Positions 17,175 to 25,751 of a stretch of 64,000 bases of DNA are shown here, one piece after another. The translations under genes and the position numbers were made by a program. The notes under the pieces were generated by a model. The model was not told the DNA's origin. It ran no database searches and saw only the letters and a program-made list of their open reading frames with translations. This DNA is from TMP-24 sp046348855 (GTDB lineage: Bacteria > Pseudomonadota > Alphaproteobacteria > Rhodobacterales > Rhodobacteraceae), in assembly GCA_046348855.1 (NCBI GenBank), contig JAXMDK010000018.1, positions 1-64,000 on the forward strand, written 5' to 3'. Numbering within the stretch: position 1 is the stretch's first letter; each line of letters starts with the position of its first letter.

Positions 17175-18857
17175 ATGCTGTTCGACATCGCCCATGTGCC
17201 GTTCAGCCGCTTCGGCCGGTTCCTGACGCTGTCGGTGATCGACGGCGCCCTGTGGCTGCGTTCGGTCAGGGGCGGCGACCTGCGGCCGGGGCTGGGGCGG
17301 CTGTGCCGGATCGGGTTCGCGGGCGCGGGCGGCGAACGGCTGGTGCCACGCTTCACCCCGAGCCCCGACCGGCTTCTGGCGGAAGTGGACGGCGGTCACG
17401 TGGAATTCGCCATCGGCCAGGGCGAACGGCTGCACCTGCGCGGCCACGGCCTGCGGCTGATGTTTGATCTCGAAGGGTCGCGCTACGACTATGCCTATGT
17501 GACGCCGGCGGGCGATCATTGCCTGGTGGCGGCCTATGAAAACTGCCGGCTTCTGCCGCGCGTCAGGCGGGGCGCTCTGGCGGTTTCCGGCGACTGGCGG
17601 CGCGACCGCAGCGCCGATGTGTCGATGGTCTTTTCCGGGGTCGAGGGCTTTGAGGGAACGATTGATCTGTTCCCGGCAATCCCGCCCGCAACGCCCCTCG
17701 CCACCTTCGACGAAGCACGGGCTGACGCCGCCAGCGACTTCGCCGCCTGGCTGGCGCACACCCCGGACGGCGGCACGGCCGAGCCGCGCCGGCTGGCGGC
17801 CTACATCCTCTGGGCCAACACCGTTCCGGCCGAGGGCGCGTTGACGCGCCCGGCCGTCTTCATGTCGAAGAACCACATGATCAACGTCTGGTCCTGGGAC
17901 AATGCCTTTTCGGCGCTGGGCATCGCGGCGATGGATGCGGGCCTGGCCTTCGACCAGTTCGCGGTGATCTTCGACCATCAGCATCCGTCGGGCCTGCTGC
18001 CCGATTTCGTCAATGACCGCGATGTCAGCTTTGCCTTCACCAAGCCGCCGGTCCACGGCTGGGCGGTGCTGCGGCTGGCCGAGCGGTTTCCCCATCTCTT
18101 GACCGCCGACCGCGCCGCCAGCCTGTCGCGGTGGCTGGAACGGCAGGTGGGCTACTGGCTGACCTACGCGCGCAAGGACGAGGGCAGCCTGCCGGTCTAT
18201 TTCCACGGCAACGATTCCGGCTGGGACAATGCCAGCTTCTTCGCCGATGGCGGGCCGGTCGTCACCCCCGACCTGCCGACCTTCCTGATCCTCGCCTGCG
18301 ACTGTCTCGCCCGGCTCGACCCCGCCCGCGCCGGACATTGGCGGGCGACCGGCGATAGGCTGACGGCGCTGCTGCTCGACCGCCTGTGGGACGGCGAAAC
18401 CTTCGGCACCCGCCTGCAATCCGATCCCGCCCGGCTGCGGCGGGGCGACAGCCTGATCCAGTTCATGCCGCTGCTCCTTGGCCCGCGCCTGCCCCGCGCC
18501 TTGGCCGACAGGCTGGTCGCGCGGCTGCAATCCGGCGGCTGGCTGACCCCTTGGGGGCCGGCGACCGAAAACCCGCACAGCGCCTTTTACGAGCCCGCCG
18601 GCTACTGGCGCGGGCCGATCTGGGCGCCGACGACGCTGCTGCTGTGGGATGGCCTGTGCCAGCAGGGCGAAACCGCGCTGGCCGACGATCTGGCCCGGCG
18701 GTTCCTGCGCCTGTGCGAATCCGCCGGCATGGCCGAGAATTTCGACGCGCTCAGCGGGGCCGGCCTTTGCGACCGGGCTTTTGCCTGGACATCGGCGGTT
18801 TACCTGTGGCTGGCCGCTTCGCTAGAAGCCAGTGCGGACAGCGGGGATGGGCGATGA
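17175..18857 (+). CDS. Glycoside hydrolase, GH63/trehalase-like (alpha/alpha)6 barrel
   Basis: Protein of 560 residues without a signal peptide, so cytoplasmic. The N-terminal third looks like a beta-sandwich; the C-terminal part is an (alpha/alpha)6 barrel with GNDSGWDNA (D347 and D351) and YWRGPIWAPT (W478-W483). These motifs are shared by GH63, GH37 trehalases and mannosylglycerate hydrolases. One or both Asp residues in the DSGWD motif and a later Glu (the segment TENPHSAFYEPAGYW) are likely catalytic. It lies between the permease and LacI genes and overlaps the latter (ATGA). It probably cleaves an alpha-linked sugar brought in by the transporter; the exact substrate is unknown. Confidence 0.8.
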   Translation: MLFDIAHVPFSRFGRFLTLSVIDGALWLRSVRGGDLRPGLGRLCRIGFAGAGGERLVPRFTPSPDRLLAEVDGGHVEFAIGQGERLHLRGHGLRLMFDLEGSRYDYAYVTPAGDHCLVAAYENCRLLPRVRRGALAVSGDWRRDRSADVSMVFSGVEGFEGTIDLFPAIPPATPLATFDEARADAASDFAAWLAHTPDGGTAEPRRLAAYILWANTVPAEGALTRPAVFMSKNHMINVWSWDNAFSALGIAAMDAGLAFDQFAVIFDHQHPSGLLPDFVNDRDVSFAFTKPPVHGWAVLRLAERFPHLLTADRAASLSRWLERQVGYWLTYARKDEGSLPVYFHGNDSGWDNASFFADGGPVVTPDLPTFLILACDCLARLDPARAGHWRATGDRLTALLLDRLWDGETFGTRLQSDPARLRRGDSLIQFMPLLLGPRLPRALADRLVARLQSGGWLTPWGPATENPHSAFYEPAGYWRGPIWAPTTLLLWDGLCQQGETALADDLARRFLRLCESAGMAENFDALSGAGLCDRAFAWTSAVYLWLAASLEASADSGDGR

Positions 18858-19897
18858 CCGGCAAGCCAGGCGAACGACCGACGATCAAGACCATCTGCGC
18901 CCTGACCGGCCTGTCGACGGCCACCGTGTCGAAGGCGCTGCGCGGCTCGCCCGAGGTGCGCCCGGAAACCCGCGCGGTGGTCGAGGCGGCGGCCGAAAAG
19001 GTCGGCTATTCGACCAACCTGCACGGGGTCCAGCTTCGCACCGGCAAGACCTATCAGGTGGCGGTGCTGATGACCGCGCCGACCAGCGGCGAAACCGAAT
19101 GGGAGGGCGTCGAATATGCGCAACTTCTGTCCGGCATTTCGCACGCGATGGAGGATACCCGCTACCGCGTCGCGCTTTACGCGGTGCGCGACCATGCCGA
19201 GGCCCAGGAGACGCTGCGCCAGATCGTGCGCAACCGCGAGGCCGACGGCGCGATCTTTTCCGGCACCCGGCCCGAGGACGGCCGCGTGCGTATCCTGCAG
19301 GAGGCCGGCTTTCCCTTCGTGACCTACGGCACCACCCGCGCCCACGGTGCCCATGCCTTTGTCGATGCCGACAACGCAGGGATCATCCGCACCGCGCTCG
19401 ACCGGCTGATCGGGCGGGGCCACCGGCGGATCGCGCTGCTGAACCCGCCGGCGCATCTCAGCTATGGCCAGACCCGGCTGGAAACCTACCGGCAGGTACT
19501 GGAGGCCCACGGCCTGCCCTACGACGCCCGGCTGGTCGCGCAGGATCGGCTGACCCCCGGCTTCGGCCGGGCACAGGTGGCCGCGATGCACGCGCTGGCC
19601 GAGCCGCCCACCGCCTATATCTGCGCCAACGAAGCGGCGGCCCTGGGCGCGCTGGCGGGGTTTGCCGATTGCGGCCTGGTGCATGGCCGGGATGCGGTGA
19701 TCAATGCCACCGACGACCTGAATGTCAGCGCCTATTTCACCCCGCCGCTGACCACCTTCTACCTGCCGATCACCCGGCCCGCCGAACTGCTGGGCCGCCA
19801 TATCCTGCGGGTCATGGCCGGTGAGCCGGTCGAAAACCTGCAGACCCTGCTGATGCCCGACCTGATCGAACGCAGCGACGACCGCCTGCGCCCCTGA
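18854..19897 (+). CDS. LacI-family transcriptional regulator
   Basis: Regulator of 347 residues. The N-terminal helix-turn-helix reads TIKTICALTGLSTATVSKALRGSPEVRPETR, the classic LacI hinge-helix arrangement, followed by a periplasmic-binding-like sensor domain (AVLMTAPTSG to the end). The ATG overlaps the glycosidase stop. It most likely controls its own operon in response to the imported sugar, through the CG-centred palindrome at 12940-12959. The next gene begins 24 bases downstream. Confidence 0.92.
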   Translation: MTGKPGERPTIKTICALTGLSTATVSKALRGSPEVRPETRAVVEAAAEKVGYSTNLHGVQLRTGKTYQVAVLMTAPTSGETEWEGVEYAQLLSGISHAMEDTRYRVALYAVRDHAEAQETLRQIVRNREADGAIFSGTRPEDGRVRILQEAGFPFVTYGTTRAHGAHAFVDADNAGIIRTALDRLIGRGHRRIALLNPPAHLSYGQTRLETYRQVLEAHGLPYDARLVAQDRLTPGFGRAQVAAMHALAEPPTAYICANEAAALGALAGFADCGLVHGRDAVINATDDLNVSAYFTPPLTTFYLPITRPAELLGRHILRVMAGEPVENLQTLLMPDLIERSDDRLRP

Positions 19898-19921
19898 ACC
19901 GCCCGCACCTGAAAGCCCGCC

Positions 19922-22900
19922 ATGACCGCCTTCCTCCACGCCCCGCCCGCCCTGCCGCCCGCCGATCTGGCGGCCCTTGCCCGCGACCGCTACGGGATCG
20001 ACGGCGCGGTGCGGCCGCTGGCGTCCGAACGCGACCAGAATGCGCGGATCAAGGGCGCGGTCGGCAGCTATGTGCTGAAGATCGCCAATGTCGGCGAGGA
20101 TCCGGCGCAGATCGCCCTGCAGAACGCCACGCTGGCGCATCTGGAACGGGCCGGCGTGCCGGGCGTTCCGCGGCTGATACGGACGGTGGACGGCAGCGAT
20201 TGCGCCGACGTGCAGGCCAACGGCCAGACCAGCCTGGTGCGGCTGGTCAGCTGGATCGACGGCCAGCCGATGGCGGGCGCGCCGCGGACCCTGGCGCAAC
20301 TGGCGGACCTTGGCGCCTTCATGGGGCGGCTCACGAAGGGCATGCAGGGCTTTGGCCATCCGGCGGCCTTCCGGCCGGACTTTCCCTGGTCACTCGACGA
20401 TGTGGGGGCGCTTCGGCACTGGGTTGACGACATCGCCGATCCCGGCCGGCGGGCGCTGGTCGGGCGCCTATTCGACCGCCACGCCGCCCGGATCGCCCCG
20501 CGCCTGCCGGGGCTGCGGGCCTCGGTCCTGCATCAGGACGCCAACGACCACAACGTCATCGTCGATGCCGCCGACCCCGACCGGATCGCCGGCCTTATCG
20601 ACTTCGGCGACATGTGCTTTGGCCGCACGGTGAACGAACTGGCGATCACGCTGGCCTATGCGCTGATCGGGGCCGAAGACATCTACGCCGCCGCGCGGGC
20701 GGTGATCGCCGCCTATGTGGCCGAGTTCCCGCTGGAGGAGGCCGAGGCCGAGGTCCTTTACGACCTGATGCGGATGCGGCTGGCGGCCTCGGTCTGCATT
20801 TCGTCGCACCAGTCGCAGCTGCATCCCGACAACGACTATCTGCTGATCTCGCAGGCCCCGGCCTTCGCACTGCTGGAGCGGCTGGAGCGGATCGACCCAG
20901 AGTTCATGGTGGCGCTGTGCCGGCGGGCGGCGGGCTTCGATGCCACCCCGAATGAGGGTGAAATCAGGGCATTTCTGGCTGAAACAGAGACTGTTTCGCT
21001 GTTCCGGCCGGCGGTCGACATCTCGGCGCGGATCGCGGTCCTGACCGGCGGCCAGAACCCCGGCATGCCGGCCTTTTCCGACCCCGCCTTCGACGGCTGG
21101 CTGGAAGCGCAGCGCCCCGCGCAGCTGCCGGAGGGGCAGCCCTTCTACGGGATCGGCCCCTATGGCGAGGCGCGGACCGTCTATGCCACCGCCCAGTTCG
21201 CCGACGCGGCCAGCCCCGAACGCCGCACCCGGCACCTTGGCATCGACATCTTCGCCCCCGCCGGCACCGCCCTTCACGCGCCGCTGCCCGGCACCGTCGC
21301 CTTCATCGCCTATAACGCCGACCCGCTCGACTACGGTCCTACGCTGATCCTGGAACACCGGACCCCGGCCGGATTGCCGTTCTGGACGCTTTACGGCCAC
21401 CTTGGCGCCTCGCTGCCGGGGCTGCTGTCGGTGGGCCGACAGGTCGCGACGGGCGAGGTCATCGGCCACCTGGGAGACTGGTCCGAGAACGGCGGCTGGG
21501 CCCCGCATGTGCATTTCCAGATCATGACCAGCCTGCTGGACCAGCATGGCGGCAACTTCTTCGGCGTCGGCCATGACAGCCTGTGGGACGTCTGGTCGGG
21601 CATCTGCATCGACCCCAACCTGATCCTGCGGCTGGCGCCGGAAAGCTTCGCAATCGACCCTGTTTCGCCGGAAAGGCTGCTGGCCCGCCGGGCCGACGTG
21701 CTTGGCCCATCGCTGTCCGTATCCTACCGCGATAAGCTGAAGATCGTGCGCGGCGCCGGCTGCTGGCTCTATGACCATACCGGCCGGGCCTATCTGGATG
21801 CGGTCAACAACATCACCCATGTCGGCCATTGCCATCCGCATGTGGTCGAGGCCATCGCCCGGCAGGCGGCGATCCTGAACACCAACACCCGCTATCTGAA
21901 CGGGCTGATCCTCGATCTTTCCGACCGGATCACCGCGACGCTGCCGGGCGATCTGAAGGTGGCCTATTTCGTCAATTCCGGGACCGAGGCGAACGAGCTG
22001 GCGCTGCGCATCGCCCGCATGGCGCTGGGCCGCAAGAACACCATCGTGCTCGACTGGGCCTATCACGGAAATTCGGGCGGGATGATCGACATCAGCCCCT
22101 ACAAGTTCAAGCGCAAGGGCGGGTTTCCCCAACCGGATTTCGTGGAAATCGCCGCCTTCCCCGACCCCTACCGCGGCCCGCACAAGGGCATGTCCGAGGC
22201 CGTCGGCCGGGCCTATGCCGCCGATGTGGGCCGCTGCATCGAGACTATTGTAGCCAAAACCGGCTCGGGCGCCGCGACCTTCATCGCCGAATCGATCTCG
22301 GGCGTCGGCGGGCAGGTGATCTATCCGGCCGGCTACCTGCACGCGGTCTATGAACAGGTCCGCGCCGCCGGAGGCATCGTCATCGCCGACGAGGTGCAAT
22401 GCGGTTTCGGCCGGGTCGGCAGCCATTTCTGGGGGTTCGAGTTGCAGGGCGTCATCCCCGACATCGTGGTCATGGGCAAGCCGATCGGCAACGGCCATCC
22501 GCTGGCCTGCGTCGTCACCACGCCGGAGCTGGCCCGCCGCTTTGCCAACGGCATGGAGTATTTCAATTCGTTCGGCGGCAATCCGGTGTCGATGGCGGTG
22601 GGCCATGCGGTCCTGGACGTGATCGAAAGCGAGGATCTTCAGGCCAAAGCGACATCCACCGGCGACCATCTGCTGACCCGGTTCCGCGACATGGCCGACC
22701 GCCACCCGATCATCGGCGACGTGCGCGGCGCGGGCCTGTTCCTGGGTGTCGAACTGGTTCGTGACCGCACCACGCTGGACCCCGCCACCGACGAGGCCGG
22801 CCGGATCGTCAACCATCTGCGCCAGTGCGGCATTCTCGCCTCGACCGACGGGCCCCTGGACAATGTCCTGAAGTTCAAGCCGCCGATGGTGTTCGGCATG

Positions 22901-22972
22901 GCCGAAGCCGACCGTCTTCTGACCGAAACCGAAAAGGCCCTGACGCTTCTGGCCCAGGGGAAATTGCCATGA
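19922..22972 (+). CDS. Three-domain fusion: APH/hydroxylysine-kinase-like + M23 peptidase-like + class III aminotransferase/phospho-lyase-like
   Basis: A single 1016-residue open frame with three recognisable parts. Residues about 1-340 are an APH/choline-kinase-fold kinase (catalytic loop SVLHQDANDHNVIV near 203; DFGD near 227). Residues about 400-565 resemble an M23/lysostaphin peptidase (HLGIDIFAP near 437 and HVHFQI near 529), with no signal peptide to bring it outside the cell. Residues about 590-1016 are a class III aminotransferase with K853 in VVMGKPIGNGHP, most like the phospho-lyases acting on phosphoethanolamine or phosphohydroxylysine. Kinase plus phospho-lyase would phosphorylate an amino alcohol and eliminate phosphate and ammonia. 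The M23-like part may be structural. It lies between the LacI and GH42 genes and overlaps the latter by ATGA. Confidence 0.85.
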   Translation: MTAFLHAPPALPPADLAALARDRYGIDGAVRPLASERDQNARIKGAVGSYVLKIANVGEDPAQIALQNATLAHLERAGVPGVPRLIRTVDGSDCADVQANGQTSLVRLVSWIDGQPMAGAPRTLAQLADLGAFMGRLTKGMQGFGHPAAFRPDFPWSLDDVGALRHWVDDIADPGRRALVGRLFDRHAARIAPRLPGLRASVLHQDANDHNVIVDAADPDRIAGLIDFGDMCFGRTVNELAITLAYALIGAEDIYAAARAVIAAYVAEFPLEEAEAEVLYDLMRMRLAASVCISSHQSQLHPDNDYLLISQAPAFALLERLERIDPEFMVALCRRAAGFDATPNEGEIRAFLAETETVSLFRPAVDISARIAVLTGGQNPGMPAFSDPAFDGWLEAQRPAQLPEGQPFYGIGPYGEARTVYATAQFADAASPERRTRHLGIDIFAPAGTALHAPLPGTVAFIAYNADPLDYGPTLILEHRTPAGLPFWTLYGHLGASLPGLLSVGRQVATGEVIGHLGDWSENGGWAPHVHFQIMTSLLDQHGGNFFGVGHDSLWDVWSGICIDPNLILRLAPESFAIDPVSPERLLARRADVLGPSLSVSYRDKLKIVRGAGCWLYDHTGRAYLDAVNNITHVGHCHPHVVEAIARQAAILNTNTRYLNGLILDLSDRITATLPGDLKVAYFVNSGTEANELALRIARMALGRKNTIVLDWAYHGNSGGMIDISPYKFKRKGGFPQPDFVEIAAFPDPYRGPHKGMSEAVGRAYAADVGRCIETIVAKTGSGAATFIAESISGVGGQVIYPAGYLHAVYEQVRAAGGIVIADEVQCGFGRVGSHFWGFELQGVIPDIVVMGKPIGNGHPLACVVTTPELARRFANGMEYFNSFGGNPVSMAVGHAVLDVIESEDLQAKATSTGDHLLTRFRDMADRHPIIGDVRGAGLFLGVELVRDRTTLDPATDEAGRIVNHLRQCGILASTDGPLDNVLKFKPPMVFGMAEADRLLTETEKALTLLAQGKLP

Positions 22973-24942
22973 CCGACCTGACCCGCGGCCCCGACCTGGG
23001 CGTCTGCTACTATCCCGAACAATGGCCCGAGGCGAAATGGGCCGAGGACGCGGCGCGGATGGTGGCGCTGGGCCTGAAATGGGTGCGCATCGGCGAATTC
23101 GCCTGGGCGAAAATCGAGCCTAAACCGGACCATTTCGACTGGGACTGGCTGGATCGGGCGGTCGAGACGCTGGGCGCGGCGGGGCTGAAGGTGATCCTCT
23201 GTACGCCCACCGCCGCGCCGCCGAAATGGCTGGTGGACCTTTACCCCGACATCCTGCCGGTGGGCGAGGATGGCACGGTCAGGAAATTTGGCGCGCGCCG
23301 GCACTATTGCTTTTCCTCGATCCGCTACCGCGAGGAAGCCGCCCGCATCACCGGCGAGATTGCCGGGCGCTATGGCCGGAACCCCCATGTCCACGCCTGG
23401 CAGACCGACAATGAATATGGCGACCACGACACGATCCATTCCTATTCGCCGGCGGCCGAGACGGCCTTCCGCGAGTGGCTGGAGGCGCGTTATGGCACCA
23501 TCGCGGCGCTGAACGAGGCCTGGGGCACCAGCTTCTGGTCGATGACCTATCAGGGGTTCGACCAGATCGACCTGCCGAACAACCTGGTCGAGGAGCCAAG
23601 CCCCACCCACCGCGTCGATTTCATGCGCTTTTCCTCCGACCAGGTAAAAAGCTTCAACCGGGCGCAGGTCGAGATCATCCGCGCCCTGTCGCCGGGCCGG
23701 CCGGTGACGCACAACTACATGAACCAGAACACCGATTTCGACCATCATGCGGTGGGTGAGGATCTGGATATCGCCTCGTGGGACGTCTATCCGATGGGCG
23801 GGCTGGTGCATGGCCGGCTGTCGGAGGCCGACAAGGCGCGCTACCTGCGGGTGGGCGACCCCGACCAGACCAGCTTCAACCACGATCTCTATCGCGCGGT
23901 CGGGCGTGGGCGGATGTGGGTGATGGAGCAGCAGCCCGGCCCGGTCAACTGGGCCTCGAGCAATCCGGCGCCCGCCGACGGGATGGTGCGGCTCTGGACC
24001 TGGCTTGCCTATGCGCATGGCTGCGAGATGGTCAGCTACTTCCGCTGGCGGCAGGCGCCCTTCGCGCAGGAACAGTTCCATGCCGGGCTTCTTCTGTCCG
24101 ACAGCACGCCCGACCAGGGGTTCCGCGAGATTGAACAGGTGGTGGCCGAGGCCGGCGACCTGCCCGCCACCGGGCCGCGCGCGCCGACGCGGGTGGCGTT
24201 CGTGCTGGACTACCCGTCGCGCTGGGCGACGCTGACCCTGCCGCAGGGGCGGAACTACCGGGCGAACCATATCGCGCTGGACTGGTATGCGGCGCTGCGC
24301 CGGCTGGGGGTCGATGTCGACATCATCGGCCAGCACAGCGATGTGGCGGGCTATGAGCTGGTGGTCGCGCCCGACCTGGTGATCGCCGAGCCGGCCTTCG
24401 TCGACCGACTGGCGGCGTCGAAGGCGAAGGTGCTGTTCGGGCCGCGCGCCGGGTCCAAGACCGAAGCGATGCAGACGCCCGAGCGGTTGCCGCCCGGACC
24501 CCTGGCGCGGCTTCTGGAGTTTCGGGTGATCCGGGTGGAAAGCCTGCCCGACTATCACGCCGAACGGCTGGTGATGGGCAACCGCATCCTGCGGGCGCAA
24601 AGCTGGCGCGAAACCCTGGAGAACCGCGAGACCATTCTGGCGCGCTTTGCCGGCGACTACCGCGACGGTTCGCCGGCGCTGGTCGGCAACGACCGGGCGC
24701 GCTATCTGGCGACGCTGCCCGACCCCGAGAGCCTGCGCGAGATCATGGCCGACACGCTCGACTGGGCGGGCATCGCGCGGCTGCCCGACCTGGGCGACCT
24801 GCGGCTGAGCCGCCGGGGCGGGCTGACCTTTGCCTTCAACTACGGCCCGGAGCCGGCGCAGGCCCCGGCCCCGCCGGGCGCGCACTTCCACATCGGCGGG
24901 CGGCTGGTGCCGCCGGCGGGGGTGGCGGTGTGGGCGGGGTAG
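22969..24942 (+). CDS. GH42 family beta-galactosidase
   Basis: Glycosidase of 657 residues. The TIM-barrel N-terminus starts GVCYYPEQWPE, a GH42 hallmark. The acid/base is E149 in TDNEYG and the nucleophile E320 in WVMEQQPG; the trimerisation domain (VAFVLDYPSRW onward) and a short C-terminal beta domain follow. There is no signal peptide, so it works on imported galactosides. It is the last gene of the sugar operon. Length matches GH42 enzymes. The order LacI, fusion protein, GH42 suggests one regulated unit for a galactose-containing glycoside. Confidence 0.92.
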   Translation: MTDLTRGPDLGVCYYPEQWPEAKWAEDAARMVALGLKWVRIGEFAWAKIEPKPDHFDWDWLDRAVETLGAAGLKVILCTPTAAPPKWLVDLYPDILPVGEDGTVRKFGARRHYCFSSIRYREEAARITGEIAGRYGRNPHVHAWQTDNEYGDHDTIHSYSPAAETAFREWLEARYGTIAALNEAWGTSFWSMTYQGFDQIDLPNNLVEEPSPTHRVDFMRFSSDQVKSFNRAQVEIIRALSPGRPVTHNYMNQNTDFDHHAVGEDLDIASWDVYPMGGLVHGRLSEADKARYLRVGDPDQTSFNHDLYRAVGRGRMWVMEQQPGPVNWASSNPAPADGMVRLWTWLAYAHGCEMVSYFRWRQAPFAQEQFHAGLLLSDSTPDQGFREIEQVVAEAGDLPATGPRAPTRVAFVLDYPSRWATLTLPQGRNYRANHIALDWYAALRRLGVDVDIIGQHSDVAGYELVVAPDLVIAEPAFVDRLAASKAKVLFGPRAGSKTEAMQTPERLPPGPLARLLEFRVIRVESLPDYHAERLVMGNRILRAQSWRETLENRETILARFAGDYRDGSPALVGNDRARYLATLPDPESLREIMADTLDWAGIARLPDLGDLRLSRRGGLTFAFNYGPEPAQAPAPPGAHFHIGGRLVPPAGVAVWAG

Positions 24943-24963
24943 CTCCCCCTCGATCGGCCTCTT

Positions 24964-25232
24964 CCTGTTTCCCGGACCGATCAGGTGACGCGCCGGTGGC
25001 GCGTCGCCCGGTCCGTTGGCCGGAGCGCAAGCGCAGGCCAAGGGGTGATCCGCCGTCCCGAACCTTGGGGCATGGACAGTGCCCGCCCCGGTGGGGGCGT
25101 AGCCCCCGCCGCCCGGGGGGCGGGGGCTGGCCATGCGCTCGGCGCACGGCCGGAGCATATCGAAGCTACTCGTGAGACGCGCGAGGCGATGGCCTCGCGC
25201 TTGCCCGACCGTTGATCGGTCCGGCAAACAGG
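24964..25232. repeat. Inverted-repeat-bounded palindromic intergenic segment (MITE- or REP-like)
   Basis: This fills most of the gap between the GH42 and transpeptidase genes. The left end CCTGTTTCCCGGACCGATCA (24964-24983) and the right end (25213-25232, reverse complement) match at 19 of 20 bases. Inside are perfect short hairpins: GACGCGCC-GGT-GGCGCGTC on the left, GGGGGC-GTA-GCCCCC at 25093-25107, and CGCGAGGC-GATG-GCCTCGCG on the right. No convincing gene is present. The structure suits a non-autonomous mobile element or a transcription terminator complex between convergent genes. No target duplication could be identified. Confidence 0.5.
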
Positions 25233-25241
25233 ATCCCGCCT

Positions 25242-25751
25242 CTACCTACGCACCACCAGCCGCTGGCCCGGCGCCACCCTTTGGGCGATCCACAGAAGAT
25301 CATCGCGTGCAAAGGCGAGGCAGCCGGCGGTCGGCGCGCCGGGGCGGCGCCAGGCGTGCAGGAAGATCGCCGATCCGCGCCCCGGCACCGCGTCGGGCCA
25401 GTTCCAGTCGGTCACCAGGATCACATCATAAAGGGGATCGGCGCGGCGCAGCCGTTCGTTGGTCCGGCCGAACGGCTTGTGGACCAGATGGTTGTAGGCG
25501 GGATGGCTCGGGTCGTCGCACCAGCGGTCCTGCAGCCCGATCGGCAGGGCCCATGCCGGCACATCGCGCGCGGCGATCCGGTCGGGGCGGTAGAACATGG
25601 CGACGATCCGGTGGACCCCGGCGGGCGTCGCTCCGTCGCCCTCGCGCTTGTCGGCGCGGATGCCGCCGCGCCCGACGGTTACCGGAAAGCGGCGGCCGAG
25701 GAACAGAAGGCCGGTGGGCGTCAGCACCAGATCGCCCGGCCGCGCCGTCAC
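25242..25751 (-). CDS. L,D-transpeptidase (YkuD family)
   Basis: Protein of 169 residues starting at GTG (VTARPGDLVLTP), whose GTG overlaps the true ribA stop codon in GTGA. The YkuD catalytic region is visible: H132 in IFLHAWRRPG and C144 in TAGCLAF, 12 residues later, the spacing of the HxxxxxxxxxSxGC motif. No signal peptide is visible, common in the short YkuD proteins of this group. These enzymes cross-link peptidoglycan or attach proteins to it. The window also reads this gene as the tail of a long frame from ribA, but that joining results from the ribA frameshift, so it should be treated as a separate gene. Confidence 0.8.
   Translation of the reverse strand: MTARPGDLVLTPTGLLFLGRRFPVTVGRGGIRADKREGDGATPAGVHRIVAMFYRPDRIAARDVPAWALPIGLQDRWCDDPSHPAYNHLVHKPFGRTNERLRRADPLYDVILVTDWNWPDAVPGRGSAIFLHAWRRPGAPTAGCLAFARDDLLWIAQRVAPGQRLVVRR

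Noticed and set aside
22639..25227. Open frame of 862 codons on the minus strand opposite the fusion and GH42 genes
   Set aside because: No motif or ribosome site, and composition typical of an antisense shadow; the plus-strand genes have full active sites.
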